Below are positions 36,605 to 45,796 of a stretch of DNA of 64,000 nt, piece after piece. The translations under genes and the position numbers were made by a program. The stretch is from assembly GCF_009931615.1 (NCBI RefSeq), contig NZ_CP046620.1, positions 2,619,501-2,683,500 on the forward strand, written 5' to 3'. Source of the stretch: Algicella marina. Its GTDB lineage: Bacteria > Pseudomonadota > Alphaproteobacteria > Rhodobacterales > Rhodobacteraceae. Under the pieces are notes generated by a model. The model had not been told where the DNA came from and ran no database searches. It worked only from the letters and a program-made list of their open reading frames with translations. Every line of letters starts with the position of its first letter. Position 1 is the stretch's first letter.

Positions 36605-37572
36605 TACTGGATGACCCCGATGTCCTGCGAAAGCTGCCGGATTTCGGCAACGACACCATCGACGTAGGACTGGAATTCAGAACCGACGAGGGTGAAAGGT
36701 GCGAGACCGTTGGCTTCCATCGATGCCTTCCACTCATCGCTGTCCGCGACCTGCTGAAGCTTGTCGGCCCAGCTGTCGAACACTTCGTCGGAAACGCCCT
36801 TGGGAATGTAGAGCCCGCGCCAGTTCACGGCGACAACATCGAAGCCCTGCTCCCTTGCTGTCGGAATGTCCTCGAAACCGGGAACCCGCTCTTCCGTCAG
36901 CACCGCGATGGCGCGGACTTCACCGGCCTTGAGAAAGCTGACGATCTCGGACATGTCGCCCGTCATCGCCTGCGTGAAGCCGCCGACCGTCTGGGTGATC
37001 GCGTCCGCGCCACCGTCGACACCGATGTATTTCACCTTGGTGATATCGGTAAAGCCGGCGCGCTGCAGGATCATCAGCGGTTTGAGGTGGTCGAACCCGC
37101 CCACGGCGGAACCGCCGGCAAAGGCGACGGAGCCGGGATCAGCCTTTATCGCGTCGACGAGATCGCCCAGCGTCTCGTAAGGGCTGTCATTGGCCACCAC
37201 GATCACGCCGGGATCGGCCCCGATGGCACCGACGAAACGCACCTGATCGGCCGTCGCACCGGCGAAGGCGTTCTGCGCGAGGCGCGTGGAGGTGGCAGAG
37301 GAAGCGGCGACGATCAGATCCTCGTCGTCATTGCGCTCGTTGACGACGTGTGTGAAGGCGAGGCCACCACCGGCACCAGCCATGTTCGTCACCTGCACGG
37401 GCTGATCGACCGCGCCGATGTCGTACATGATCTTGCCGATCTGGCGGCAGGTGAAATCCCAGCCACCGCCGGGGTTCGCCGGTGCGATACACTCCGCCGC
37501 CGACGCGACGCCCGGCACCGCCAGAGACATAACGGCACCCGCAAACAGCGCCTTGATTGTGCGTGAGGACAT
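36604..37572 (-). CDS. tctC: Tripartite tricarboxylate transporter, solute-binding protein TctC
   Basis: 322 residues with a signal peptide (IKALFAGAVMSLAVPGVASAAE) for periplasmic export. It has the TctC/Bug fold pattern: ECIAPANPGGGWDFTCRQIGK, NMAGAGGGLAFTHV, GFDHLKPLMILQRAGFTDITKVKYIGVDGGADAITQTVGGFTQAMTGDMSEIVSFLKAG and DVVAVNWRGLYIPKGVSDEV. The ligand, probably a small carboxylate, is delivered to TctAB. This is the first gene of the tctCBA-AtuA-DUF4387 operon; about 140 bases upstream separate it from the glycosyltransferase-sulfotransferase gene. Confidence 0.93.
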   Translation of the reverse strand: MSSRTIKALFAGAVMSLAVPGVASAAECIAPANPGGGWDFTCRQIGKIMYDIGAVDQPVQVTNMAGAGGGLAFTHVVNERNDDEDLIVAASSATSTRLAQNAFAGATADQVRFVGAIGADPGVIVVANDSPYETLGDLVDAIKADPGSVAFAGGSAVGGFDHLKPLMILQRAGFTDITKVKYIGVDGGADAITQTVGGFTQAMTGDMSEIVSFLKAGEVRAIAVLTEERVPGFEDIPTAREQGFDVVAVNWRGLYIPKGVSDEVFDSWADKLQQVADSDEWKASMEANGLAPFTLVGSEFQSYVDGVVAEIRQLSQDIGVIQ

Positions 37573-37712
37573 TGTCTTCTCCCATTTACATCGGCAGGCT
37601 CGGGCCCGCGCTTTTTCTGGTCCCGCTCCCTACCCAAGCAACAGGAATGGCGCAAGCGGAGACTTTGGCAGCATGGGTCTTCGCGACGCCGAACACAATA
37701 TCAGGTTTTGGG

Positions 37713-39761
37713 TCAGGCCAGATCGAATGCCCTGCGGAAGCCGGCCCAGTTTGCCTGCTGCGCCTCCGCCGCCTTCAAAAAGTGCGTATAAAGGGCCGTG
37801 TCCCGCGTATTGATCGCTGCGATTTCTGCCCGCAGGTCGGCATCGTCCTCCACCCGGTTGTAGGCGTTGTCCCTCGTCTTGCGCACGCGGAACTCCGGCA
37901 ACGCGTCCTTGCCGTGCAAGAGCATGATGGTGTTGATGGTATAGGCGTGGTGGGCCATGACACCGACGAAGGCATAGCGTTCCTCCGCCAGACGCAGACC
38001 CGCGGAGATATCTTCCTCACCATCGAGCATGAACATCCACATCTTGTTCATTTCCCCGACCGAATGGAGGTAATCGCGGATCGTCGGACACATTTCGCGG
38101 AAACGCTCGTGCGGTGGATGGTCAGGCGTGCACTGATAACGGTAATCGGAAATCACCCTGTCCACCGGATCGCGGAGTACAACGATTACCCGGCTGGCTG
38201 GAATTTCAGCCTGAATGCGGTCGATATGGTGGCGACGCAGGTGGCCGGAAATGCAGCGTGTTCGCGACGGATCGTAGCTGGCGAGGAAGTCCTCCACCGA
38301 CAGGCTCATCAGTTGGTCGGTTCCCACTCCCTGACCGACGCGAGTGTAATCGATGTGAATGCCGCGCATGGCACCGATATGGCATCGGATTTCATGGACG
38401 AGTGAACTTCCCGCCGTCTTGGGAATATGCTGAAAAATCGTCAGAACGTCCTGCCGCTGCCCGGCCCGCACATACGGCGCGTAGCCGGCTTCGCCCAGAA
38501 GCTTCATATTGACCGTGCCGGTCGGCATTGTGCGTGTTTCCGACTCTGCCACGATCGCCTGCAATCGCCGGCAATAGGCGCTGACCGGGAATGGCTGTGG
38601 CATCTCGTCCTTCAGGCGCCGGAGTGTTTCCGCGTTGCCGTGCAGTTTCCGCAGCACCTCCGCAAGTGCCGCGCTGTCGCCGGTGGGGAAGCGCAGGTCC
38701 GGAGACTGGCTCTTTTCCAGCATGCCACCAATATCGGAAGAAATAACCGGTGTGCCGGCAGCGCGTGCCTCCTGAAAGATAACGGGTGAATTTTCCCACC
38801 ATGTCGAGGGCAGCACGATCCAGCCGTAGCGCTGCATGAGGGACATTGCCGTGTCCGGGGCATAAGCGCCGTGAAAGATCACGGACTGCGGTGGTGTGAT
38901 CTCCGGCCACAATGCCGTGAACTGAGCCCGGGTCGCGCCATAGACATCGACGCTGAAGGCAAGTTCCGGTGCAGTTCGCTCCAGCATTGCTGCCGCCCGC
39001 ACCAGCACATCCAGCCCCTTGGTGGGCGCGCAGCGTCCGAAGAAGGCGAAACGGCGGGCCTTGCTGTCGAGGTGCGTATCACTTTCCACTGGTCGCGGCC
39101 CGGACTGCTCCAGCCCGTTTTCCAGGACCCGGATCCGGCCCTTGGGCACACCCCAGCCCTCGAATCGCGTCCGCAGGAACGCGCTGGGCGAAATAAGCAC
39201 ATCGAACAGGTCCAGCAGGTGCAGCAGGCGCGAGCGGCGGATCTTGAAGTGCAGTGGCGACTTTTGCGGGAAACAGCGATAGCAGGCCGCCGGGCTTGCC
39301 TCGTGGCACAACTCGTTGGTGCCCATCTTTACCATCTGGCCGTCGTGGGCACAGATCGCCACCAATTCGTGCAACGTACAGATAAACCGGGCCTGCGGCA
39401 GCATCTTGCGTAGCCGGCGGATGGTGCCCGCCCCGATCCGCCAGAAGTGGTGGAAGTGATAGACGTCGCCCTGCTGCTCGGCGAGGTATTCCAGCAGCCA
39501 ATCCTCTTCCGAGAGGTCGGCATGTTCCATCCTGTCCGCGTCCATGCCCCTGCTGCGCAGGCAGAAATCACCCTCGCCGATCTGCACCACCCGGCCGAAG
39601 CGACCGAAGAACGGATCGTCCGCCTCCGGCGCTTCCTGAAACCCGATGAACCGCGCGTCGGCACCATCGGCCCTCATTTGCCGGAACTGCCGGTAGGCGG
39701 CAACCTCGCCGCCCCCGAGTGAACTGGTCGGATGGGCGTGGGAGATGATCACCGTCCGCAT
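37713..39761 (-). CDS. Glycosyltransferase family 4 fused to a sulfotransferase
   Basis: 682 residues in two domains. Residues 1 to about 420 are a GT-B glycosyltransferase: SHAHPTSSLGGGEVAAYRQF, YHFHHFWRIGAGTIR, FAFFGRCAPTKGLDVLVRAA and VLPSTWWENSPVIFQEARAAGTPVISSDIGGMLE with the GT4 nucleotide-sugar E-x7-E-like site. From residue 440 a sulfotransferase follows: IPKTAGSS (446-453, lysine 448) is the PAPS 5'-phosphosulfate loop, and VVLRDPVDRVISDYRY (about 527-542) the 3'-phosphate site. One protein could add and then sulfate a sugar on a surface polysaccharide or glycolipid. Its start shares a base with the preceding gene (TGATG). No other polysaccharide genes are near. Confidence 0.87.
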   Translation of the reverse strand: MRTVIISHAHPTSSLGGGEVAAYRQFRQMRADGADARFIGFQEAPEADDPFFGRFGRVVQIGEGDFCLRSRGMDADRMEHADLSEEDWLLEYLAEQQGDVYHFHHFWRIGAGTIRRLRKMLPQARFICTLHELVAICAHDGQMVKMGTNELCHEASPAACYRCFPQKSPLHFKIRRSRLLHLLDLFDVLISPSAFLRTRFEGWGVPKGRIRVLENGLEQSGPRPVESDTHLDSKARRFAFFGRCAPTKGLDVLVRAAAMLERTAPELAFSVDVYGATRAQFTALWPEITPPQSVIFHGAYAPDTAMSLMQRYGWIVLPSTWWENSPVIFQEARAAGTPVISSDIGGMLEKSQSPDLRFPTGDSAALAEVLRKLHGNAETLRRLKDEMPQPFPVSAYCRRLQAIVAESETRTMPTGTVNMKLLGEAGYAPYVRAGQRQDVLTIFQHIPKTAGSSLVHEIRCHIGAMRGIHIDYTRVGQGVGTDQLMSLSVEDFLASYDPSRTRCISGHLRRHHIDRIQAEIPASRVIVVLRDPVDRVISDYRYQCTPDHPPHERFREMCPTIRDYLHSVGEMNKMWMFMLDGEEDISAGLRLAEERYAFVGVMAHHAYTINTIMLLHGKDALPEFRVRKTRDNAYNRVEDDADLRAEIAAINTRDTALYTHFLKAAEAQQANWAGFRRAFDLA

Positions 39762-41452
39762 CAGTGCCGCTCCATCGCCGCGCCGAGCAGTTCAAGATCA
39801 CGGGCAAAGAGGCGCGTGTTCTCATGCCGCTCGGAGGCATCACCGGAGCGGCGCCCCCGCAGGAAATCCGGCACTGTCTCGACCCGATACCGCAAGCGCC
39901 CGGCCCTGCCCATGACGGCCATTGCTGCCAGCAACTGCCCCTCGAGGGTGGCGAAACTATCCGGTATCGCAGACTGCACTCTCCGCAGGGCTTCGACGCG
40001 AAAGGCCGCGATCATCGGCAATGCCCCGGCAAGCAGGAGAGGCAAGTCCGGCGTGGCCTCGCCGCGGGCGAGTTGACGGTGAAACAATGCGCCGGCTGCG
40101 GCCTCGTCATGGCCCAGCATCGCCACCGGAAACGCCGGATCGGCGCATTGGAGAAGTGCCGAACTGCGGGCGAAGACCAGCCGCTCCGCCCCCTCCATTT
40201 CCGTTGACGGCAGCCGGTACGACGGTTCCAGCATCTCCGCCCCGTCCAGTCCCCCCTCACGTAGTGCGCCGACAGCCGCCTGACGCAATGTGCCGCTGCC
40301 GCTGGCGCGCAAAACCTGGATGCGCGTCGGCGCGGGTGGCAGCATGTCCGCATAGACCCGCAGCACGTCGCGGATGTCTGCGTCGTCGCAATCGTGGTCC
40401 AGCAGCAAGAGCGTTCTCACAGCTCCGTCCGGTGGGGTGCCGGCAAGAACTTCCGGCGACACTTCTGGCAACGGCAGGGCCAGCCCTGCTTCCAACCGCG
40501 CGATCCGGGATTCGTCTTGCAACTGGTTGCGCAAGCGCACCATTTCGATGGCAAGTGATGTCCCGTCAGCGTGCTCCGCCATTCGGAACAAGCGCCGATA
40601 GCCGCCCTGAGCGGCGGCGAGCCCGACCACGACAACATCCTTCGCCGCGCCACCAAGCGCGAAGGTGCCACAGTAGCCGTCCTGCCCGGAAACCTCATAG
40701 CGTGGCCTGTAGGGCGCAAGGTCCTGTCGGCCAAGCGCCCTTGCCAGCGCCGTAACGGGCACGATGCCGGAAGCGCCCACCGCCACCAGCATCGGCAGAG
40801 CGGCACTGCCCGGCGCCGCGAGGTGCCAGCCGGTGACGATGCCACAGCCGTTCGTCGGATTGCCGCGGACCCGCTCCAGACAGAAAGCCGCCTCGGGAAA
40901 CTCCAGTAACCGCCGTTCCTTCTGACGGACCCGTGCCAGCACCGCAGCGGCCAGCGCCGCCGGTGCCGGAGGCAGGTGCCGGACGGCTATAAGCATCAGG
41001 AAATGGTTGAGCGAGACATCCGCGGCCTTGTCCGCAAAGGCAAGCGCGTCTTCTGACAAGCGCGTATCCGAAATCTGCTGCGTCCGCCCGGCCAGGCCGA
41101 TCCGGAATTCGCCGGCCGCCTCCGCATCGGTCTCGAACACGGCGACGAAACCTTGCCGTGGCGGCGACAATGCCACGCGGCGATGCCATTCCAGCAAGGT
41201 AGGGCGCAGTTCCGCGCGCCCCGACTGCAAAGTGATCCCTTCAAAGCCATCAGGCACGCCGGCACCGAATACGCAGAGGTGCCGGCTGCCCACCCGAAAG
41301 ACGAATTCGATTATCACGCCCTCGTCGCGTGGCGGTGATTTCGGTCGGGCGCGGAAGGGAAACTTCAGGCGGAGCATGGTGCCGCCGAGTGTTGCCTTGC
41401 GGCCCATTGGCTCACAAGCAATTTCTGCGAGGCGCAGTTCTGCATCATGCAT
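39761..41452 (-). CDS. Unrecognised 563-residue protein linked to glycosyltransferase-sulfotransferase
   Basis: ATG 41452 follows AGAGGAAA and overlaps the transporter gene end by 8 bases; ATG 41377 (MLRLKFPFRARPKS) is an alternative. I do not recognise a family. The protein is soluble-looking, with no signal peptide or clear membrane segment. Regions with strand-loop-helix character include TLLLLDHDCDDADIRDVLRVYADMLPP with its acidic cluster, the GTFALGGAAKDVVVVG segment, and VAMLGHDEAAAGALFHRQLARGEA near residue 450, which resembles GT2-type glycosyltransferases only vaguely. It is sandwiched between a TRAP permease and the fusion enzyme, all coupled by overlapping codons, so a role with them is likely. 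Confidence 0.72.
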   Translation of the reverse strand: MHDAELRLAEIACEPMGRKATLGGTMLRLKFPFRARPKSPPRDEGVIIEFVFRVGSRHLCVFGAGVPDGFEGITLQSGRAELRPTLLEWHRRVALSPPRQGFVAVFETDAEAAGEFRIGLAGRTQQISDTRLSEDALAFADKAADVSLNHFLMLIAVRHLPPAPAALAAAVLARVRQKERRLLEFPEAAFCLERVRGNPTNGCGIVTGWHLAAPGSAALPMLVAVGASGIVPVTALARALGRQDLAPYRPRYEVSGQDGYCGTFALGGAAKDVVVVGLAAAQGGYRRLFRMAEHADGTSLAIEMVRLRNQLQDESRIARLEAGLALPLPEVSPEVLAGTPPDGAVRTLLLLDHDCDDADIRDVLRVYADMLPPAPTRIQVLRASGSGTLRQAAVGALREGGLDGAEMLEPSYRLPSTEMEGAERLVFARSSALLQCADPAFPVAMLGHDEAAAGALFHRQLARGEATPDLPLLLAGALPMIAAFRVEALRRVQSAIPDSFATLEGQLLAAMAVMGRAGRLRYRVETVPDFLRGRRSGDASERHENTRLFARDLELLGAAMERH

Positions 41453-43286
41453 TTTCCTCTGCGGGAGAGTGTTGAGGCAGTACTCTCGGCAGCAAGACCT
41501 GACAGCCAATCACCGACAGCGCCAGGGCAATGGCCAGCGATCCCTCCAGACAGACAGCGGCTGCGGCGACCGCGGCCAGCAACCAGCGTTGGGCACGGAC
41601 CCGGGACGTCACGGCGTGGATGAATACGTAGATCGTCAGGAAGGAGACAGCGATTTCGCTCCAGCTTCCCACCAGAAGTATGCCCGGCTGCAGGGCTATC
41701 AGGAACGGCATGGCGAACAGCACCCAGCCGAAGCGCATCGCGGCCAGCGAGGTGCGGTTGAAATCCGATCCGGCGAGGGCACTTGCCGCCAGCGATGCGA
41801 AGGCGACGGGCGGGGTGATCATTGACAAGATACCACAATAGAGCACGAAGAAATGCGCCGCCATCGGGGGCAAGCCGCCGGCGATCAGCCCCGGCGCCAG
41901 CAAGGTCGCCGCGACAATGTAGACACCGACAGTTGCCACTCCCATCCCCAGCACGAAGGCAGATACCGCCGTCAGCGCCAGTGCCAGCACGAGGTTGCTG
42001 CCCGCAATCTTGCCCACCCATACCGCCCCCGCGATCGCAAGCCCGGTGGAATAGAGAACGCCAAGCAGCAGACCGACCGTGGCGGCCACGACCACCAGCG
42101 TCATCCCGCTCTGAATCAGGGCTGGCAGCCGCATCTGCAGGCCGCGCACAGTTTCCCGCCAGCCATTGACGACCAGTGAAACCGCCAGACAGGCCCCGGC
42201 CCCCGCAATGGCGGCGCGGGAAACGAACTCGCTGGAGTGCAACAGGTACAACAGGATCACCGCGGGTGGCAGCAGGTAGAGCAGCCAGATCGGGCGGTAC
42301 GCCTCTGCCGTCAGGTCCCCCTGTTCTTCGGCGGCGGCGGAGAGCGGCACAAGGTCCGCCTGCCGGAAGAAGGCAAAATAGCAGGCCACCGCTGGCCCGA
42401 TCGAGGCCAGTACCACCGTTCCGTAGGACACCGAAACGAGATCAGCGAGGAAGAAGGCAGCCGCGCCGAGCACCGGCGGCATGATCTGCCCGCACGTCGA
42501 AGCCGCCGCCTCAATGCCCGCGGCTGTGTCGTTGCGCACCCCGATGCGCCGCATGCTCGGCAGCGAAAACGTGCCGGATGTCATCACGTTGGACATCGCC
42601 GCGCCGCTGATGGTGCCGAGCAGGCCGGAGGCGAGGACGCAGGCCTTGATCGCACTAGCCCGGCTGCGACCGGCCAGACGCAGGGCCACATTCGAGACAA
42701 CCCTGCCGCCACCGGCAAGGTCGAAGAAAACACCGAAGATCACGAAGACGAGTACGACATTGACGATGATATCCACGGCCCGCCCGAACAGACCGTCCGA
42801 ACCGTAGGCGAGATAGGTAATGTAGCTGGTCAGATGGGTCTGCGGCACACCTGTCCAACCCTGTGCGAACTGGCCAAGAAACCCCAGCACGAGAAACCCC
42901 GCGACGATCAGCGTAAGCACCTGTCCCGCCGCCGAGAAGGCGGACATCAGCACAAGGAGGATGGTGACGCTGCCGAAGCCGATCACTGCCGGAGTGGGGG
43001 TGAGGAACACGGCGTCGGTGCTGCCAAAATAGGGGACCATGAACGCGCCCGACGCCAGCGCGGCAGCCGCGAGCAGCAGCGGCACTGTCAGCGTCGGGCC
43101 GCGGGATCCGCGCAGGCACCAAAAGGCGATCAACCCCGCGTGCAGTTCCAGCGCCAGGAATTGTTCCAGCGAAAGCGCACGTGCGAATACGTTGGTAGGA
43201 TCCAGTTCCCGCGCAACCGGGCCGAGCAGAACCACGGCACCGGCCAGCAGGAAAACAAGGTATGACGCCTGCCGCGCGGCGTGCAT
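41445..43286 (-). CDS. TRAP transporter fused permease (TAXI type)
   Basis: 613 residues, about 17 membrane segments. The order fits a fusion of the small and large TRAP permease subunits as found in TAXI systems: an N-terminal membrane region with PYFGSTDAVFLTPTPAVIGFGSVTILL, then GGGRVVSNVALRLAGRSRASAIKACVLASGLLGTISGAAMSNVMTSGTFSLPSMRRIGVRNDTAAGIEAAASTCGQIMPPVLGAAAFFLAD, the TRAP large-subunit signature, and a late AAHFFVLYCGILSMITPPVAFASLAAS. It imports a substrate bound by the TAXI receptor with the sodium gradient. ATG 43286 overlaps the receptor stop by one base. Confidence 0.93.
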   Translation of the reverse strand: MHAARQASYLVFLLAGAVVLLGPVARELDPTNVFARALSLEQFLALELHAGLIAFWCLRGSRGPTLTVPLLLAAAALASGAFMVPYFGSTDAVFLTPTPAVIGFGSVTILLVLMSAFSAAGQVLTLIVAGFLVLGFLGQFAQGWTGVPQTHLTSYITYLAYGSDGLFGRAVDIIVNVVLVFVIFGVFFDLAGGGRVVSNVALRLAGRSRASAIKACVLASGLLGTISGAAMSNVMTSGTFSLPSMRRIGVRNDTAAGIEAAASTCGQIMPPVLGAAAFFLADLVSVSYGTVVLASIGPAVACYFAFFRQADLVPLSAAAEEQGDLTAEAYRPIWLLYLLPPAVILLYLLHSSEFVSRAAIAGAGACLAVSLVVNGWRETVRGLQMRLPALIQSGMTLVVVAATVGLLLGVLYSTGLAIAGAVWVGKIAGSNLVLALALTAVSAFVLGMGVATVGVYIVAATLLAPGLIAGGLPPMAAHFFVLYCGILSMITPPVAFASLAASALAGSDFNRTSLAAMRFGWVLFAMPFLIALQPGILLVGSWSEIAVSFLTIYVFIHAVTSRVRAQRWLLAAVAAAAVCLEGSLAIALALSVIGCQVLLPRVLPQHSPAEENA

Positions 43287-44230
43287 CAGCCGCCGTGACT
43301 GGCGTAGAAAGCTTCAGCCGCGGGGTGGAACGGCACGCCCACGTCCTCGCCCATCACAGCCGGGTCGAAATCCCTGAAGTCCGGCGAAATTCCGATCAAC
43401 TGATCCTTGCCGTCGTACAGGCTGGTGAGCAGTTCGGTGACTGCTGCGTCGGAAGTGTCCTTGTGGGCGAAGACCCAGTAATCGTATTCCAGCACCGTCA
43501 ACGGCTCCTTCACGCCTGCCAGACCTTCGGCCGGTTCGACGACAGCCAACCGGCTTGACGGGAACAATTCCTTCAAACGTTCCTCCACCCCCGGTCCGTC
43601 GGGCAGCGAAATGCCGCGGTAGTTGTCCATCAACTGTTCGTAGCGCGCCGCCGAACCGGAGCCGACAACCATGCCGCCGACATCCAGGTTGCCGCGGATG
43701 AATTCCTTACCCAGTGCTGCCCAGTCCGAGACCTGCACCTGTTCGACATCCGCATAGGACAGCCCCGCCGTGCCCAGCAGGGCATCGTAGAGGCGCTCTC
43801 CGAAAGCCGTGGAGTCAAAGCCGGCCGGAAAGCGTTTCCCCTTCATGTCGGCAATCTCGTCGATGTCAGTGTCTCCGGCGACGCTCAGCGTTACCTGAAA
43901 GGGGATCAGCCGCGCCACTGCGCGGAGGTTTTCCAATGGCCGGCCCTCATAGAATTCCAGCCCAAGGTATGCTTCGCGCAGGATGATGGCATTGTGCAGA
44001 CCGAAATCGACTTCGCCCTTGTCCACGAAAACTGCCCCTTGCCCGGACGACTTGAACGGCTTCGGCCGAAGGTCCATGCCCGCTATCTCGTCCGCTGTTT
44101 TGGTCAGCGCCAACGATATGTAGAACAGGGGGGTTCCTTCCGCCGTCGTTGCGATGGTCGCGGTTTCGGCGCCTGCCGGTCTGACGGCCAGTGCCAGCAT
44201 GAAAAGACACGAAAGAGCGGTAATACGCAT
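43286..44230 (-). CDS. TAXI-family TRAP solute-binding protein
   Basis: 314 residues from ATG 44230; the longer open frame lacks a ribosome site. A signal peptide (ITALSCLFMLALAVRPAGAE) precedes the TAXI fold: TIATTAEGTPLFYISLALTKTADEIAGMDLRPKPFKSSGQGAVFVDKGEVDFGLHNAI, and MKGKRFPAGFDSTAFGERLYDALLGTAGLSYADVEQVQVSDWAALGKEFIRGNLDVGGMVVGSGSA. Relatives bind small dicarboxylates or amino acids such as glutamate. It is the first gene of the operon with the fused permease. About 80 bases separate it from the divergent AMP ligase gene; no clear promoter is seen. Confidence 0.92.
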   Translation of the reverse strand: MRITALSCLFMLALAVRPAGAETATIATTAEGTPLFYISLALTKTADEIAGMDLRPKPFKSSGQGAVFVDKGEVDFGLHNAIILREAYLGLEFYEGRPLENLRAVARLIPFQVTLSVAGDTDIDEIADMKGKRFPAGFDSTAFGERLYDALLGTAGLSYADVEQVQVSDWAALGKEFIRGNLDVGGMVVGSGSAARYEQLMDNYRGISLPDGPGVEERLKELFPSSRLAVVEPAEGLAGVKEPLTVLEYDYWVFAHKDTSDAAVTELLTSLYDGKDQLIGISPDFRDFDPAVMGEDVGVPFHPAAEAFYASHGG

Positions 44231-44311
44231 TGGCGAAAATCCCTGATACAAGTTGACCCTTGATGTTGGTAACACTGTTTCAGGTACCGTCAAACAGGAG
44301 TGGGGAGCGCA

Positions 44312-45796
44312 ATGGTGAATCTGGCTGAAGAGATCCTTCGCAACGCAGATACCCGCCCCGAACACATCGCCATGTGGTCCGGCGGCAACAGTCTCAGCTA
44401 CCGCGAGCTTCGTGAAGAGGTGTTTCGTACACGCGCCGTGCTAACCGGACTCGGCGCGGGCGAGGGTAGCGTGCTCGGCTTCGGGATGCGCGACACGCGA
44501 CAGGTCACCATTGCCATGCTGGCGGCCTGGCATATGGGGGCCACCTGCAACCTGCTGGATTTCCGCCTGAAGGACGAGGACCTGCAAGCCGCCGTCAAGA
44601 TGTTCAAACACACGCTCATTGTCACCGACAGGCCGGCGAACCTGCCCGATGGCATCGGCATGATCGCGCAGGACTGGACGGCGCGCCTTGCGGCATCCGC
44701 GCCCACGCCTGCGCCTGCAGCCAACCCGCGCGCACCGGCGATGGCCGCCGTCACGTCCGGCACCACTGGTACGCCCGCCGGATTCGAAACGACGCATGAG
44801 GCGCTGTTCGCCCGCTCCAACTCCTGGGAGGGCAGCCGGATTTCAGAGGCCTACGAACATTACCTCTGCATGTCGCCCATCGCCTTCGGCGCGACGTTCG
44901 GCTGGATTACCAACGTGTTGCGGGCCGGAGGCACCATAACCTGTTTCCCGCCGGTCGCGCGCCCCTCAGATGTCTTCGACGTTGTGGCACGGCAGGGTAT
45001 CACCGGCACGATGATGGTGCCCACGGTGCTGCGCGACCTGATTGCCCATGCCCGCCAAACCGGGCGTCGCCTGCGGAACGAGCGCGGGCCAATCTGGCTC
45101 GTCACCACCGGAGCCGCGATAACGGAGCAGGAATTGCGCGACGTTCATGACCTTTTGTCGCCGCGCATCATCCAGATATACGCGGCCAGCCCTGTCGGGC
45201 CGATCTGCACGATGTTCACCGAGGAAATGGATGAGCGGATGAAAACGGTCGGCACGCCCGCACGGGGCGTCATCGTCGAAATCGTCGACGAAAACGGCCG
45301 GGCGCAACCCCAAGGCACCATCGGGCGCATCCGCGTCCTCACCCCCGGCCGCGCCACCAACATGCGTGGGAGGGACGGCAATTCCGGTGGCGACCATTTC
45401 GATGGTGACTGGTATTATCCCGGTGATCTCGGCGTCTTCGATGGGAGCGGTTATCTGACCCTCGCCGGTCGCGCGACAGAGGTAATCATCCGCGGTGGCG
45501 TCAACGTCTATCCGCAGGAAATCGAAGCCACCGTCCTGACCTTCGCGGGAGTGCGGGAAGCCGCCGCCGTCGGTTTCCCGGATAAACGCGCAGGCGAAGA
45601 GATTGCCGTTTTCGCCGTCACCGAAGACGGCATTACCGCCGAGAGCCTGCTGGCGCAGTGCCGCACCGCGTTCCCGGCGGACAAGCGCCCCAGCCGGGCC
45701 GTGATCGTTTCCTCGATGCCGCTGAACGCCAACGGCAAGATCGTACGCGGCAGGTTGCGCCGTCAGTTGATGGAGGCCCGTGCCGACGCGAAGTGA
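44312..45796 (+). CDS. AMP-forming acyl-CoA synthetase/ligase
   Basis: 494 residues from ATG 44312, preceded by AGGAGTGGGGAGCGC. It has the complete ANL family set: the phosphate loop TSGTTGTPAGFETTHEAL (about residues 149-166), YAASPVGPI, YYPGDLGVFDGSGYLTLAGRATEVIIRGGVNVYPQEIE and the C-terminal catalytic lysine at residue 476 in LNANGKIVRGRLR. It adenylates a carboxylic acid and transfers it to CoA or a carrier protein. Convergent with, and overlapping by 34 bases, the NRPS-like gene. The two may work together: the ligase could activate the acid that the carrier domain next door holds. Substrate unknown. Confidence 0.88.
   Translation: MVNLAEEILRNADTRPEHIAMWSGGNSLSYRELREEVFRTRAVLTGLGAGEGSVLGFGMRDTRQVTIAMLAAWHMGATCNLLDFRLKDEDLQAAVKMFKHTLIVTDRPANLPDGIGMIAQDWTARLAASAPTPAPAANPRAPAMAAVTSGTTGTPAGFETTHEALFARSNSWEGSRISEAYEHYLCMSPIAFGATFGWITNVLRAGGTITCFPPVARPSDVFDVVARQGITGTMMVPTVLRDLIAHARQTGRRLRNERGPIWLVTTGAAITEQELRDVHDLLSPRIIQIYAASPVGPICTMFTEEMDERMKTVGTPARGVIVEIVDENGRAQPQGTIGRIRVLTPGRATNMRGRDGNSGGDHFDGDWYYPGDLGVFDGSGYLTLAGRATEVIIRGGVNVYPQEIEATVLTFAGVREAAAVGFPDKRAGEEIAVFAVTEDGITAESLLAQCRTAFPADKRPSRAVIVSSMPLNANGKIVRGRLRRQLMEARADAK

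Noticed and set aside
42237-43265. 342-codon open frame antisense to the TRAP permease
   Set aside because: Composition of mirror-image hydrophobic sequence and no motif; the permease frame carries TRAP signatures.
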